Shown here one piece after another: positions 10,540 through 21,900 of a stretch of DNA of 35,795 nucleotides (the first letter of the stretch is position 1; every line of letters starts with the position of its first letter). Under the pieces are notes generated by a model, which saw nothing but the letters and a program-made list of their open reading frames with translations, did no database searches and was not told where the DNA came from. The stretch is from Nephromyces sp. MM_2019 (taxonomy: Eukaryota; Apicomplexa; Aconoidasida; Nephromycida), in the NCBI GenBank assembly GCA_015657535.1, contig JADHZB010001465.1, forward strand, positions 3,389 through 39,183. Direction: 5' to 3'. The translations under genes and the position numbers were made by a program.

Positions 10540-13500
10540 ATGGCTAATCCGGTACTTTTTCAGCTCCGCCTTCATGTGGCAGAAATAGGCTTTCAAACAA
10601 CGCTATCAGCCTTCAGAGGTTTTACGCTGCTACCAAGAGTTTCTCAGCAGCGTTTTTTTTCGAGAAGGTCCCGACTACTCTACCAAAAACTTGATGAAGA
10701 TTTGCTCACAAAAGACCTAAAAGCTATGGCCAATGCTGCCATGGATTCATCATACGAAGTCCATACAGATGGCCACCTAAAAGGCTTGGATCTGAAAAAA
10801 GGTAATTAAACATGGGTTCAGACTGAGCGCTCACACATGAGGATTTTTTTAAACTCATTTCCATCTAGAAATTAAGAATATCTACAGCGGAATATACTGT
10901 ATTTCTCGTAGTTTTTTCTAGGTATTCCGCTGTTTTTCTCTTTCTTTATGCTCTCAATGCTTGCAGTCTCTTTGATCATATCATTTGCATGGCTAATTTA
11001 CCAGCTGTATATAACTTATCTTCTTGCTTTCATTCACTAACAGAGATGTTGGACACTTGTGATGCATGGTTCCTGAAGATAAGTAATTCTGTTGAGTGCT
11101 GGAAGATTTGTTTCCTAGCAATTTTACTAGTAAACTGTCTTCAATTTTCCAAAGCCCCTACTATTACCTGGCTTGGGTTACTATTGAAATCAACGTGATG
11201 CCTGTGAAGCTCGTACACCTCGTACATTATGTTTTGCCTATATGCAGGCTCTTCATTTAATGTCTATGTAACTGTCATTTGCTCCTTGAAAATGCTTGCT
11301 TCAGCTGTTTCTTAAGCTTTTTAAGAGCGTTTTCACCGTCGAAGTAGACTTCATAGAATTGGCGTATAATGAGAGAATGCTCTCACCTTATCTCCGTATA
11401 GTTGAACTAGTTCTAACCTTCAAATGCTGCTTTTATGCATTGCGTTTTCACCATCACAATTGATTATATCCTTTTTTTAAGCGACCACCCTACACTTTTA
11501 ATTTCCACTGCCTGAGAAGAAAAGATACCAAAAAAACTCCCTGTCTCTCTCACTTGCTAACACACAGATTCAGCCTTAAGAGAGGCGTATTCTTTGCTTG
11601 AGGAAGACATGAGCTTTACTGAAGACTCGATATCCGATATTATGGGAAATGTGAGAGCCCGTGCATCCATAGGCTATAATTCGTATATGATAGCTCTTCA
11701 ATGCTAATTGTAGGCTAACAGCAGCTCCCTGCATCAACTCTGAAAACCTCTTTGACTTACAAGTATTTTTTAGTTGATTAAAAGAGGCTTCAATATTGTT
11801 TAAATACCATTTAAAGCTCAAACTCTCTGTTTTGTTTCTTCCTTGTTTAGGCAAAGGCTGCGAAGGCCGATCTGAATGAAATTTTTGGCCGTTCTAACAC
11901 ACACACACGAAGTTTCGAAAGGAATCATAATCCTTCTTACAGCTTCCCCAGTGACCATGATTCTTTCAATTTTCCGATTCCGAATAGTCGTAAACTGGAG
12001 GATAATGAGCCATTAGAGCCACCAAATGATCCAAAACGAAGAATTTTTGTTGGGAGTTTAAGTGAAGCTGAGCGACTGCGAGACAAGCGTGAAAGGCACC
12101 TGCTGTGGGAAAAAAAGCTTCAGTGGCTTAAGCTTCAAGGTCTACCTAACCCTGCAAAGGATGCCAAGAAACTCAGGAAAACCCAAAAGGTTATTTTGTG
12201 ACAATATGCGTGCAAAGTTCATCACGGTGGCAGAGAAAGAAGGCTATACGATGGACATAAATTACTGTGTGCTCCAGTGTCTCATTGAGCAAGTTTCTGC
12301 CAATGGATCTTAACTGCTTGAAGGATTCCATGACTTTTTTTTCCATTATTTTTGGGTATCAATACATGCTGGCAAAGGCTTTTTGCAGAATTTTTCAATT
12401 TAACTGGACGCATTGCTGTCGTGATGTGGAGGAGTATTGCTGAAGATTTTTATGCTGTAATTTGTGCAGATATTTCTTCAGGCTCGTTTCTACATTTTCG
12501 AAATTGATTGATGGTAAAGTAGAGCGGCTACGCTGTGTTTTTTCCAGAATTTGTCCTGCAAGGTCGAATTTTTTCTGCTGATAAAAGCTTTGATTGATGT
12601 TTTTCGAGCTCTAATGACTGATTGCTTGCAGAATAGAACTTTTGCTTTGAGAGTTGCTGCCTACATAGATTTTTGTAAGAAAATTAGTATTTCTAGCGAA
12701 GATACTATAAATATAAATGATACTGGAAAAACGGCTGACCTTGAATCAAGATTTTCTCTTATCTTTCAAAAGCGCCAGTGATGCGTCTAATCGTGCAGCA
12801 CTATTTTCTAAGCCTCCTTTTTTTCTAGTATTACAAATTGACTGGAAAGCTCATCCGCGGAAAACTAGTTTTTTGTACAGGCAGCTACTTCCGGTGACTC
12901 TTCACCATTTGATATAGCAATTATGAACGACGATCCCGGACTCCATGCAAAGTTTGATGCGCTTACAGAAGCTGCAACCACGCAAGAAGTTGAGTCCCGC
13001 CTTAGGTCAAAGATTCGCGAGGAAAAGCTGGCAAATTCTACCCTAATGAATGCGTCTATTCCAAAATTTGGAGGTAAGTATTATCCTCCTGTCCATTCTT
13101 TTTTTTGGAAAATGAAGAGTGGCAGCAGAAAAATATACCGAAAAGTTATTGCTTTTGATTAGGCAGGATTATTGATCCTCTAAGGTATCATAGGGAACGA
13201 CGTCGCATACGGCTAAATCGATTGCTACAGGCACAGTTAGAAGAATTTCTAACGCTTAACTCGCCAAAGATTTTAAATCACGTTCTTGGTGGAGCTGCAG
13301 TTTCTATCACTAAACTGGAAATGGCAACGACACGGTTAGGATTAAAATTTGCCTGCCGTGCATCAGCATAATCCCCCATGTTTTCATTATAACTGATAAT
13401 CCACAAAAAGCTCTAGTTATTTTGCTCACTATATCTTTTTCATCTCTGGGATTTGACTTGAAGCTGTATAAATGAGTAATGACTGAAAAACTTGACTTTT

Positions 13501-13839
13501 CTGCCGATATAAGGTGCTTTTTTGGTAGTTTGCGTCGTGAAGATTAAGTTGGATGATGAAGTGAAACGAGAAAAGAGCTTTTTGTCGGAATTGACATGCA
13601 CAACCTTCAAATTTTTGTCCTGCAGTTCGGCTTGTAATGCGTTCTACACTTTTTCTTCCGAGCATTCTCCGGAAGACGTTCAGCGCCGTCTTGATGCTGC
13701 AGCACCAATTTTTCGCTTTCAGCTTGCAAGGAGATTGAAACTTGGTTTTACACCTCCCATTCAGTTCATTCCACAATCGGAGACTTTGATAATGAACAAG
13801 CAGAGATTGCGTAGAGTCTCTAACATGAATATTAAGTGA
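10540..13839 (+). CDS. Ribosome-binding factor A, organelle-targeted
   Basis: RbfA binds the immature small ribosomal subunit and promotes rRNA 5'-end maturation; a nuclear copy serves mitochondria or a plastid. Exons: 10540-10801, 11568-11650, 11851-12189, 12881-13073, 13163-13334 and 13626-13839 (1,263 nt, 420 residues). All phases agree. The family match is C-terminal, about residues 298-400. A basic helix (RERRRIRLNRLLQAQ) is followed by a strand (AVSITKLEMATT), then RLDAAAPIFRFQLARRLKL and FTPPIQFIPQSE. This follows the RbfA pattern of TIT-VEMSPDLR, LN-AAGFLR-EL-KRL-LR and TPEL-F. The first 50 residues (SAFRGFTLL, QQRFFSRRSRLL) are rich in Arg, Ser and hydrophobics with few acids, like a mitochondrial presequence. 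Residues 90-290 are an extension that I do not recognise. Bacterial RbfA is only about 100-135 residues. A second ATG at 10529 opens an overlapping short frame. Destination organelle is inferred. Confidence 0.85.
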
Positions 13840-14101
13840 ACCTGAACTGTGAAAGTTTTGGCTCAATTTTTAATTATTGCACATACGCATATTTCCAATG
13901 GAAATATTTTTGCGCATAATGCAATCGATATTGAATGGAATGAGCAAATTAACTTACCCACTTGGTTTATCTAATTGTGGCATAGCACTGGAGTTTGCAC
14001 ATGCACATCGTATCACATGACCTTTCAATAATGTTTTCCATTTATTGAAGGTCAGAGCATCTAGAAGTTCTCAAGCTGCCAGTCGCGGAAATATCTCAAT
14101 T

Positions 14102-15802
14102 TTAAACTCGGTTTTGTAGTTGTTGTACTGTTTCCTCAAGCTTTTTGGTGGAATACGCTGATGCATCTATGCTTTTGGGCAGGTTCGGTAGTTTTGGGAT
14201 TAACTGGTTTTTATCCTGATTAGCACACAGCTGCTTCTTAGCAGTTTGGGGGAGGATGCTTTGAAGCGTGCAAGAGGACTGCTTTGTACTCGCTGGGTAT
14301 ATCAAAAAATTGGGTTTATATATTTTCCCCCGGGCAGTGTGTGTACTACTACCCCTTAGTGTGCTTGAAATTTATGTTATCATGCAGGTTTCCTGAAAGA
14401 CAGAATTGCTTTTGTAGTTAATCAACTCCGTTGGTAAACGAGGCACTATATGACTGCCTAAAATTCTTCGGTAATTGCGAACAGCAAAGGTGCTCTTCCT
14501 CCCTCCAAGTTAAGTTGGTGGCTGCTGAGTACTCATTCGCCTCGGCATATTCTCAAGTTTTCTTCGCTTTGATTACGCAGAATTTTTAATATTCCCCTTG
14601 CGTGTGATGTAGGCTTCGTGATTCAAATCAGGCAGGGAGTTCTTTGAGCGAAAATTGCCTTCTCCAGTGCACCCTGTTGATATATTGAACTTACTAGTTA
14701 TTTGCAAGGTAGTTTTCGGGGCTATTTCTCATGGCAGGCGGTGGGCAACTCCCCCTGTGACTCCACGGTAAAGGCAAGGAACTGCTCGTGTCATACGTCT
14801 TCTATTATAGGTTCTTGGGCTGTGCATGGCTGATTCAGGCGCATGTATCAATAAGTAGCGTGACGCTACTGAATGCATACGCACTCCTATGGCATAGTTG
14901 CTAACCGAAGTAATTTGGTGTAACTCAGGGGTACCTGCATCCCTTAAAATAGAAACTTGGATAATAAAGGAATCTAAAACCCGTAGTTGTTGAAATTGAC
15001 TGTTAAGTAAGTAAGTTTTGCTTCCATTGCCACCATGTTACAAAGTTGCATACTATCATCTCAGGCCTAAGGATTAATTTCTTTTTCGAGGTTAATCCCT
15101 TAAAGAGAGTTCTTTAAGAAAAATTCCAAGGGTACTGCTTAAAGCACAGCCTTAATGAGGGCATAAACTAATTTTTGCAAACTTAAGTTTTCAGTATTCA
15201 TGAATCCTACCGACGAATCTTAAGTTGGCGAAGAATTGCTACATTAGATGCTGCAGAGCCTTCCTTCCACCTTATACTTTCACTAGGCGAGTATTGTGTG
15301 CTTTACCATATGCCCGCTAAATAATTATGACTCGTGCACTCTATAGCGGGGAAAAAAGAGTATTTTTTCTTTAATATGCTTCTAATTAAACTCAGCATCA
15401 AGCAAGGGTATATCTTCTTCAATATGCTTCTAATTAAACTCAGCACCTAAAAAACGAAAACCTGTCTCCTCAGGTGCCTAGACGCCACGTGTGCCTACAG
15501 TGCTTATGGCCGCACTGTCAATTATTGCGGGACCGAGCCTTTGAAAAAATGCTTTGATTGCGGCACTTTAATACTGTTTTTTTTGTAGCTATCCGTTTAG
15601 AAGTAAAAGCTGTGTACATGCCAAAATCTCCCTGAAAATACAAATTCTGTGAATTATGCAACGTTTATTAACTTTCGAAAATTTCCTGAGTTTGATGTAG
15701 AATTTCTGTTTCCACACTGTACATACACCCTTAGACATGCAATATGAAGTTTTGCATACGAGTTGATGGAGGTAGCATGCAGCGATATAGCTGACTCGCC
15801 AT
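14102..15802 (-). CDS. Small basic hypothetical protein, tentative three-exon model
   Basis: Terminal exon 14292-14102 is the better supported part. It has acceptor atacccag and a 62-residue open frame ending KKLEETVQQLQNRV, polar and protein-like. A phase-consistent upstream chain is 15802-15760 (MASQLYRCMLPPST, donor gtatgc) and 14502-14440 (RKSTFAVRNYRRILGSHIVP, donor gtttac). That makes 98 residues. The joined N terminus is rich in Arg, Ser and hydrophobics without acids, suggesting mitochondrial import. The first intron would be 1,257 bp. I recognise no family. The gene converges on RbfA (263 bp between stops) and diverges from the coiled-coil gene. The upstream exons could be wrong: the frame around 14502-14440 stays open to about 14374 and other donors exist. 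Confidence 0.35.
15373..15445. repeat. Perfect 25-bp direct repeat
   Basis: The 25-bp sequence starting aatatgcttctaattaaact occurs at 15373-15397 and again at 15421-15445. It lies inside the proposed first intron of the small minus-strand gene. Confidence 0.85.
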
Positions 15803-16316
15803 TGATCTTTCTGCCTCATGTAATTGAAAAAGCACATATTCCTCGTAGTTGCGCCGCCTTTTTTCAGTCTTTTCAAAATTTTAGTTCTCTAAGTTGGAGT
15901 ATTGTTTACTAGGCTACGTGGTACTTTAAGATTACTCATAGCAACCTGTGGCAACTCTTGTTCAGTTAAAATTTTGGCATTGGCGGGAATAATCTTCCAC
16001 GGCTCAAAGCTGGAAATTCACCGTAATATAAAGTCTCCTGTCAGTGCGTTATACAGATTTAATTTTGGTGTTAACCCCTAATCCAATTGGATTTTATTAC
16101 GCTGAAAGCTTAAAAAGACTACCATTTTTGTCTTAGATTCGGTTTAATAAGCTCTAAGTTAGGCAAAGCGCGCATTGCCATTCTATGGAAGGGACTTTGC
16201 AACTAACCATAAATTTTATAACTAAAAAAAATATTTAAGAGTAGGGGAGGAGTTGCAGTAACATCGCTTTAAGAGCTAGTAAACAATAAAAGAGTCCTGC
16301 GGAAGCATCTAGACAA
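15803..16316. promoter_or_regulatory. Possible bidirectional promoter interval
   Basis: This 514-bp stretch separates the start of the plus-strand coiled-coil gene from the proposed start of the minus-strand small gene. It has no long open frame. I see no specific promoter motif, so the role rests on gene layout alone. Confidence 0.3.
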
Positions 16317-17727
16317 ATGAAAAATTTTCTATCCGAAGACTATGCTGCAAGCCTACCCACGACCCAAACCAATGGAGCACTCCAGAATTATTTTGGCAAT
16401 CTTCAGGATACGAAATTGAGCCATGAAACGGTCTTAAGTGGCTATTTTTTAGATACCGATGTCACGATACCAGTTGCCACAACTTTCGCTAACCATTTGA
16501 CGGATTTAAAAAAACTTGAAGCCACGGTAAACGAACTACAAAAGCAAGAAACTCGAAAAGATAAGGAATGCACAGAGTTGGCCAGAAAAATATCCGCGAT
16601 GCACGCAGCAAGAGAAAGTAGCGAATTAGGTGACATGCTAAATGGCTCAGAAGAGAACTCAAAATTAATGCAAGAAAACTCTGCTTTACAATGTTCCATA
16701 AAATCAAATGAGAGCACTATAAAAGCCTTAAAGGTACGTTTTTAACTTTAACAAGTAGCGCAGAAGCGAATATTTAACTAAAATTGATTTTCTGTTCGCG
16801 CCGGTAAACTTTTGATGAAATTTTTTGGCATTGTACCAATGTCCAGGGAAAGCTTGAACTAGTGAAAAATGATTATACGGATTTACAAAGCGAGCTGACC
16901 GAAACTAAGCTTCATCTCTATAAGTTACGCGAAGAAAACGAGCGGATGAAGAGTACACAATTGATTGCATCAATCAATGAAAGTGCTGAGGACAGCATTA
17001 TGGATATGTACACAAATTCTCTCGAAGAGTTAAAAATTTTCTTGATGGAATGCAAGAGTGACCTCAAAAGTGAGTGAGACTTGTCCACTATAAACTAACT
17101 TTAAAAAAATTAAAATTTCCAGATTTGAAGCGGGAGCGAGATGCCTTACGAAGCTTCAACGATGAAGCAAAGAATTCCTTGAGTTTTCTTGAGAAGATGA
17201 GAGATGATAGTGACTCCAAAGTTCAAGAGAAACAAGGAGAAATTCATTCTTTACAAAAAGATCTAAGCAAAGTAAGTCGAGATATTAGAGGAAATAATTT
17301 ATTTCGTATATAATGTTCAAAGTGCTCAAACTTGTTTATTCTTTGAAGCTACGAATTTAAAAAGAAAATTGAATGTGCTGATAGGTTCACATGGAACGCG
17401 ACGAGGTGAAATTGCAGCTTGCAAATTCTGTCGCTGCAAACCGTTTACTCGAAAAGAAAGTTGAGCACCTAAGAATGCTTGAGGGTACCTGGAGAGAAGG
17501 TGTAAAAATTACATACGTGGCAAATCATGCTAGAAAAAAAGTTATAAATTTTACCTTTAGAAAGGAAGCTACTTATGAAAGAAATTGGTGCATTACAAGA
17601 GGAGAATTTACAGCTCTGCAACGCTCTAGTAAGTCTGCACTTGTATAAACTCAAAAGGACAAGGATTTTAGTACCCGGGAAGAATATTTTCCTGCTTCAG
17701 AGGCAAGAAGAAATTGTGGGCACTTAA
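16317..17727 (+). CDS. Coiled-coil protein of about 332 residues
   Basis: Six exons: 16317-16733, 16847-17069, 17123-17271, 17385-17499, 17561-17628 and 17701-17727. Donors are gtacgt, gtgagt, gtaagt, gtgtaa and gtaagt; all acceptors are pyrimidine-AG except the first two, which are plainer. Total 999 nt, 332 residues, phases consistent. The first 60 residues are non-helical. From about residue 62 to the end the chain is rich in Glu, Lys, Leu and Gln with heptad spacing (LKKLEATVNELQKQ, DLQSELTETKLHLYKLREEN, LLMKEIGALQEENLQL). It should form a long coiled coil, so a structural, cytoskeletal or tethering role is likely, but no family is recognisable. An alternative donor at 17485 would remove five residues. 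The last exon codes only RQEEIVGT and then stops. It converges on the patatin gene. Confidence 0.62.
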
Positions 17728-18931
17728 TTTTATGTGAGGGAGGTACGACAATCATCGCAATATGGGAAGGCTAAACGTATTCTTAATGATCCGCATAGTG
17801 CTCCACATAAGGGAATATCTATGAAACGGCTTCAGAAGTCTACAACTTGCATCGTATCCACACCCGGGATAATAGCCTGGGATACTGAAATGCCACAATA
17901 TAGAGGGCGTAGAGCTACAATAGTGGAAGTGGCAGCCTGTGGAAAACCATGATAAATATTCCTCAATTTTCTGCGTATTATCACCCTTCCTAAATATAAC
18001 CCCCGTATTACTCGTCTACGAGTTAACGATGAGGCTGGTAACCTTAAACCGTTTAAATTGGAGGCTTAAAGCGTCTGGAATATTGTAAAACTTCTTGAGA
18101 AATATCCGGTGCTACATGTTGCTAAGGTCAAAATGTGCTCAATGATATGGAAAGGTGGAAGTTTGCTTCATGGCACTTGCTGCGTGACAGCAGGTTGCAC
18201 CAAGGGAAAAGCAGCTGCAATGTCGAATCTTTTCATTGTCAATACAGCAGTTGGAATGGATGCCAAGGCTCAGGGAAGAGAGCAATATAGTATATTCTGC
18301 AGAGTGAGTACAGCCTTGAACTGCAAAATTTTTGCTGAATTGTACCTTGCTCTAATTGCAACCACTAGTATGAAGCACCTAGTTATAAGATAATGGCACC
18401 TGTTCAATAGTGTCAATTTTAAGTCCACATGGCGTTGGCTGGCATTGTTGACTTAATAATGTAAATCACAACATCTGAAGAAAAAATATTCGCAGAAAAT
18501 TCCACGAATTCTTAAATTCATAGCAAGAGAGTAAATCAACAGCCTCTGTGTAGCGCAGTGGTTCACCGTAATTTGCGCTAAGTCTACGCTTCCATGGTAA
18601 CAGGGAACTGTTTCCCAAAAATAACTGTTGAATACAGTATGCGAATGAAATATGAATGACCCATAACGTGATTTTAATCAGAAAAATACACGGTTTTTCC
18701 CCTGCTATTTGCACGCTCTTCCTTGAAAAACACGGGTATTATTCCTTTCCTGATTGAAGTTTTTCCATTAAATAGTACACAGGCCATCCTTATACTTTGC
18801 TTAGTGACTTCCTGAAAATTTTTGCAAACCAAGCTGAACCAATGTGCAGCAATTAATGAGCAGGCATCTGTTGCTTCAATGCCAAGGAGGTATGAATTTC
18901 TTCAAATAAGGAAATTTACATAGTAGGTGGA
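17728..18931. other. Intergenic region between convergent genes, with unassigned plus-strand ORFs
   Basis: Plus-strand frames 17734-17952 and 18109-18393 are open and less AT-rich than the neighbouring introns. They encode Cys- and Gly-containing peptides (for example HGTCCVTAGCTKGKAAAMS). I recognise no family and no clear start or exon chain links them to the coiled-coil gene. They could be a missed exon, a decayed gene or chance. Nothing else is visible; both flanking 3' ends must lie here. Confidence 0.35.
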
Positions 18932-21900
18932 TCATCTCTTCAATCTTCCGGCCAACACACGCGAGAGCTTACGAATTTCATAAAATTTTTCATCAATAAG
19001 GTACTCTTCAGTTGCTCTAATTATCATGTCAACATGATGCGGCGCAATAGTATCCAAAGGCAGCTCTCCAATGTGGGGGACATTAAACCTATTTAACGTA
19101 ATAGTTTATAAAAAATTTTGTCTAAAAAGGAAGCTTTATGTAAGATTTAAACCATTCTATGACTAGCTAGAAAAGAGCAATAATGGCCAAGTTTTCCTAC
19201 GTAGCTTAAACGCATAATTATTATCAAACTCACATTTAGAGATATTCAAAAAAAGTAAGGAGCTTTATATTCCTCATATAATAAAAAATATTAATTTTAA
19301 CTATATAAGTTTTATTGAATATAAATTACGTCCGCGGCGATAGTGCATAGAATGCCTGCTTTCCATCATAACTTTATCTTTTTAGAAAGAATGAGCTTAA
19401 TGAAACGTCCGCGAAACAAATTGTCTGAATAAGCTTTGTCGACTTGTTATAAACTAAGTGGCTAAGAAATATTAAACAGTAGCTACTTCAATTACCATAA
19501 AAAGGCATTATTCAATGCATGTCATCCCTTTGTATCATACTCCAAACACCAACAGTCAAGTTTCAGAATATTAATTCTTAGTACGAGTCATCAAATGGAG
19601 CAAGTAATGCTAATAAAGATAAAGCAATATCTCACAAAATAATCTTCACCGCGCTAATGAGCCCAAAAAATACACTAGACTTAACTTCCTGATAACTACG
19701 ACTTTGTCTTTAGGCTCATACAGAATTTAAGAGCCTTTGTAGAAAAAACTTTGGCACTGAAATTTTCAGGAGGAATATGCAGTTTTTTAGACGATATAAG
19801 GCTGGCTAAAGTATTTTTCGTTCAATAAAATCAAAAACATTAATGAGCTAATTACCGTAGTATCAGTGAATAGTCATTATATAACAATGTAAGAATAAGC
19901 TTGTCCTTATCCAAACAGTTCTTTGCGCGATATGAAACTGAAAAGATGAAGCACTCAAACTAGTTTTTATGTTTTATGGAGGTAGCAAGGTCAAATCAGC
20001 TAAAATTCAGCAAGATAACTTGAAGGGCTCCCTATAATATTAGTAGAGTACTCAAATTTGTTCATACTATTACCTCCAATAAGTGTTTTCACGGTGAGCC
20101 AGCCAATTTAACACCTCACGATGCGTCTTGTTGGCACTTGTTAGCAGCTGCCCGAGATTTAAGACTATCTGAAGTTTTTAAGGTAGTGCGTATTGCACAT
20201 CGGTTAGATATTATTGCATCAAATTTCATAATAGCTAATATCATCCTACGCATTCGTATGCTTAGGAGAATTATTGGCCACAAAAACTTTAATTTAAGCA
20301 GCGCAAACTAACCTCTAGGGTAGAAGCATTGCCACGAGATGCAGACTGGGTAAGTTTTACCGGTAGCTGCCCAGTGCCTATAGAGACTATTAAGTCCAAG
20401 TTTTCCTGTATCGAGCAAGTGAGCAACATAAATGATATTCATGGAACGATTAATTAAAAAAAAATCCATACTAAGTGCGGGGATAGAAAATGCATAGTTT
20501 CCGGGAAAACGGTACCTTAAGTCGCTAACCAGAAATTTCATGCTACCTCAGAAAATTAATAAAATAAGAGTGCAACTCGACAATACATTAGATGTCCAAC
20601 TCTCTTGACAAATTTTCAGCAAAGGCATCGGTTAAGAGTCTCTAATTCACCTTAAAGTTAGTTTTTAAGAAACTTATGAAGCTATTTGCATACCAGATTT
20701 AACACATCGGCCAAAAGCAGTTAATTCTTAAACTACCAAAGGGTAATTGACCCCAGCTAAGCGTATAAATAATGCTTTCCTTGAGATAAATTTACCTCAT
20801 TACCTCTATATATTCCTATACAAAACGACCAAACTTATTAATGCCCTTAAATTATAAGGCACTTACGCAGATGATATTTTTTCCGCAAGTCATTAGTATA
20901 AAAAAATTATGTTTAATTTTAAGAGTTAAATAGATATATACACTACTTAATAAGGCCATAATAATATGCCATCACCTGGAGTAAGGGATACTGTTAATCT
21001 ACTAACATTGTTTTTTCGGCCTCAAAAAACAAGCAAATGGGCTGACAAATCACTGCAAATCTTACAAGATTCAGAAAAAACTAGCTATTAAGCACAAAAT
21101 GTTTATAATGAAAATAAGGGAAACACCTTCAAAATATATTAAATCTTGGATAGAAAATGCTGGTGAATAGGCTCTACTACATTAATGAATTAAAGTTATT
21201 TAACAAAATTCAATTTTCTCCCAGACACAAAGTTTTATATTCTCGGTGCACCATTTTTTTTCGAAAAATAGAGTTGATCATTTCTGTTCCGAAAGTAGAG
21301 GATAATTTTTTTGGAGGGTTTTTAGGCAAAACAAAAAGGAGCGGGGTGATTAAGTTACTTCAAATACAAAACAGACCAGAAAAAAAATATAAGGCAAAAG
21401 TATATCAGCCATCTCGGATGCAGCTTAAAGGGTATCAATTAATCCGATAGTTTAATGGTGAACGTATTAAACGTTATATATTTAAAGCAAATCAATAGTA
21501 GCTAGCCAGTGGGGGGGTTGCAAAAAAAATTTCAAGTCAAAATTTGTGGAGAAACTACTTTAACAAGTATTTATGTAATAAAATCTCTGTATTCAAATTG
21601 CTAAATAAACTTGTTTTATTTCGTTTTCATCCAATAAATTTCCTGCCGCTACTTCGGTTCTTTGATATCCGTAAAAAAAATGAGGTGGCCAATTTTCAAG
21701 ATTCAATAACAAACGTAAGGCCAATAAGTGCTATGAAAGGAACACACAGGAAAAAAATATCTTTTTATAAGTTTAAAAAGGCCTCCATAAAAAAACTAAG
21801 TAATTCACACCTCAATAAAATTAAAAATTGATTTATCTACTAAATGAGACGCCTCCTCCAAAGCAACGATTGTAGGGTTATTAGCTTTAAGTGCTCCATC

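Noticed and set aside
15481..15590. Plus-strand peptide VNYCGTEPLKKCFDCGT resembling half a zinc ribbon
   Set aside because: The frame is short, has no start or splice chain, and the second Cys pair is missing.
18540..18620. tRNA-like stretch (tagcgcagtggttcaccg)
   Set aside because: Only a D-loop-like phrase is present; I could not find matching acceptor, anticodon and T arms.
21157..21831. Two plus-strand ORFs of 95-97 codons
   Set aside because: They are AT-rich, Lys/Ile/Phe-heavy, and fall inside a well-placed patatin intron on the other strand with no family motif.
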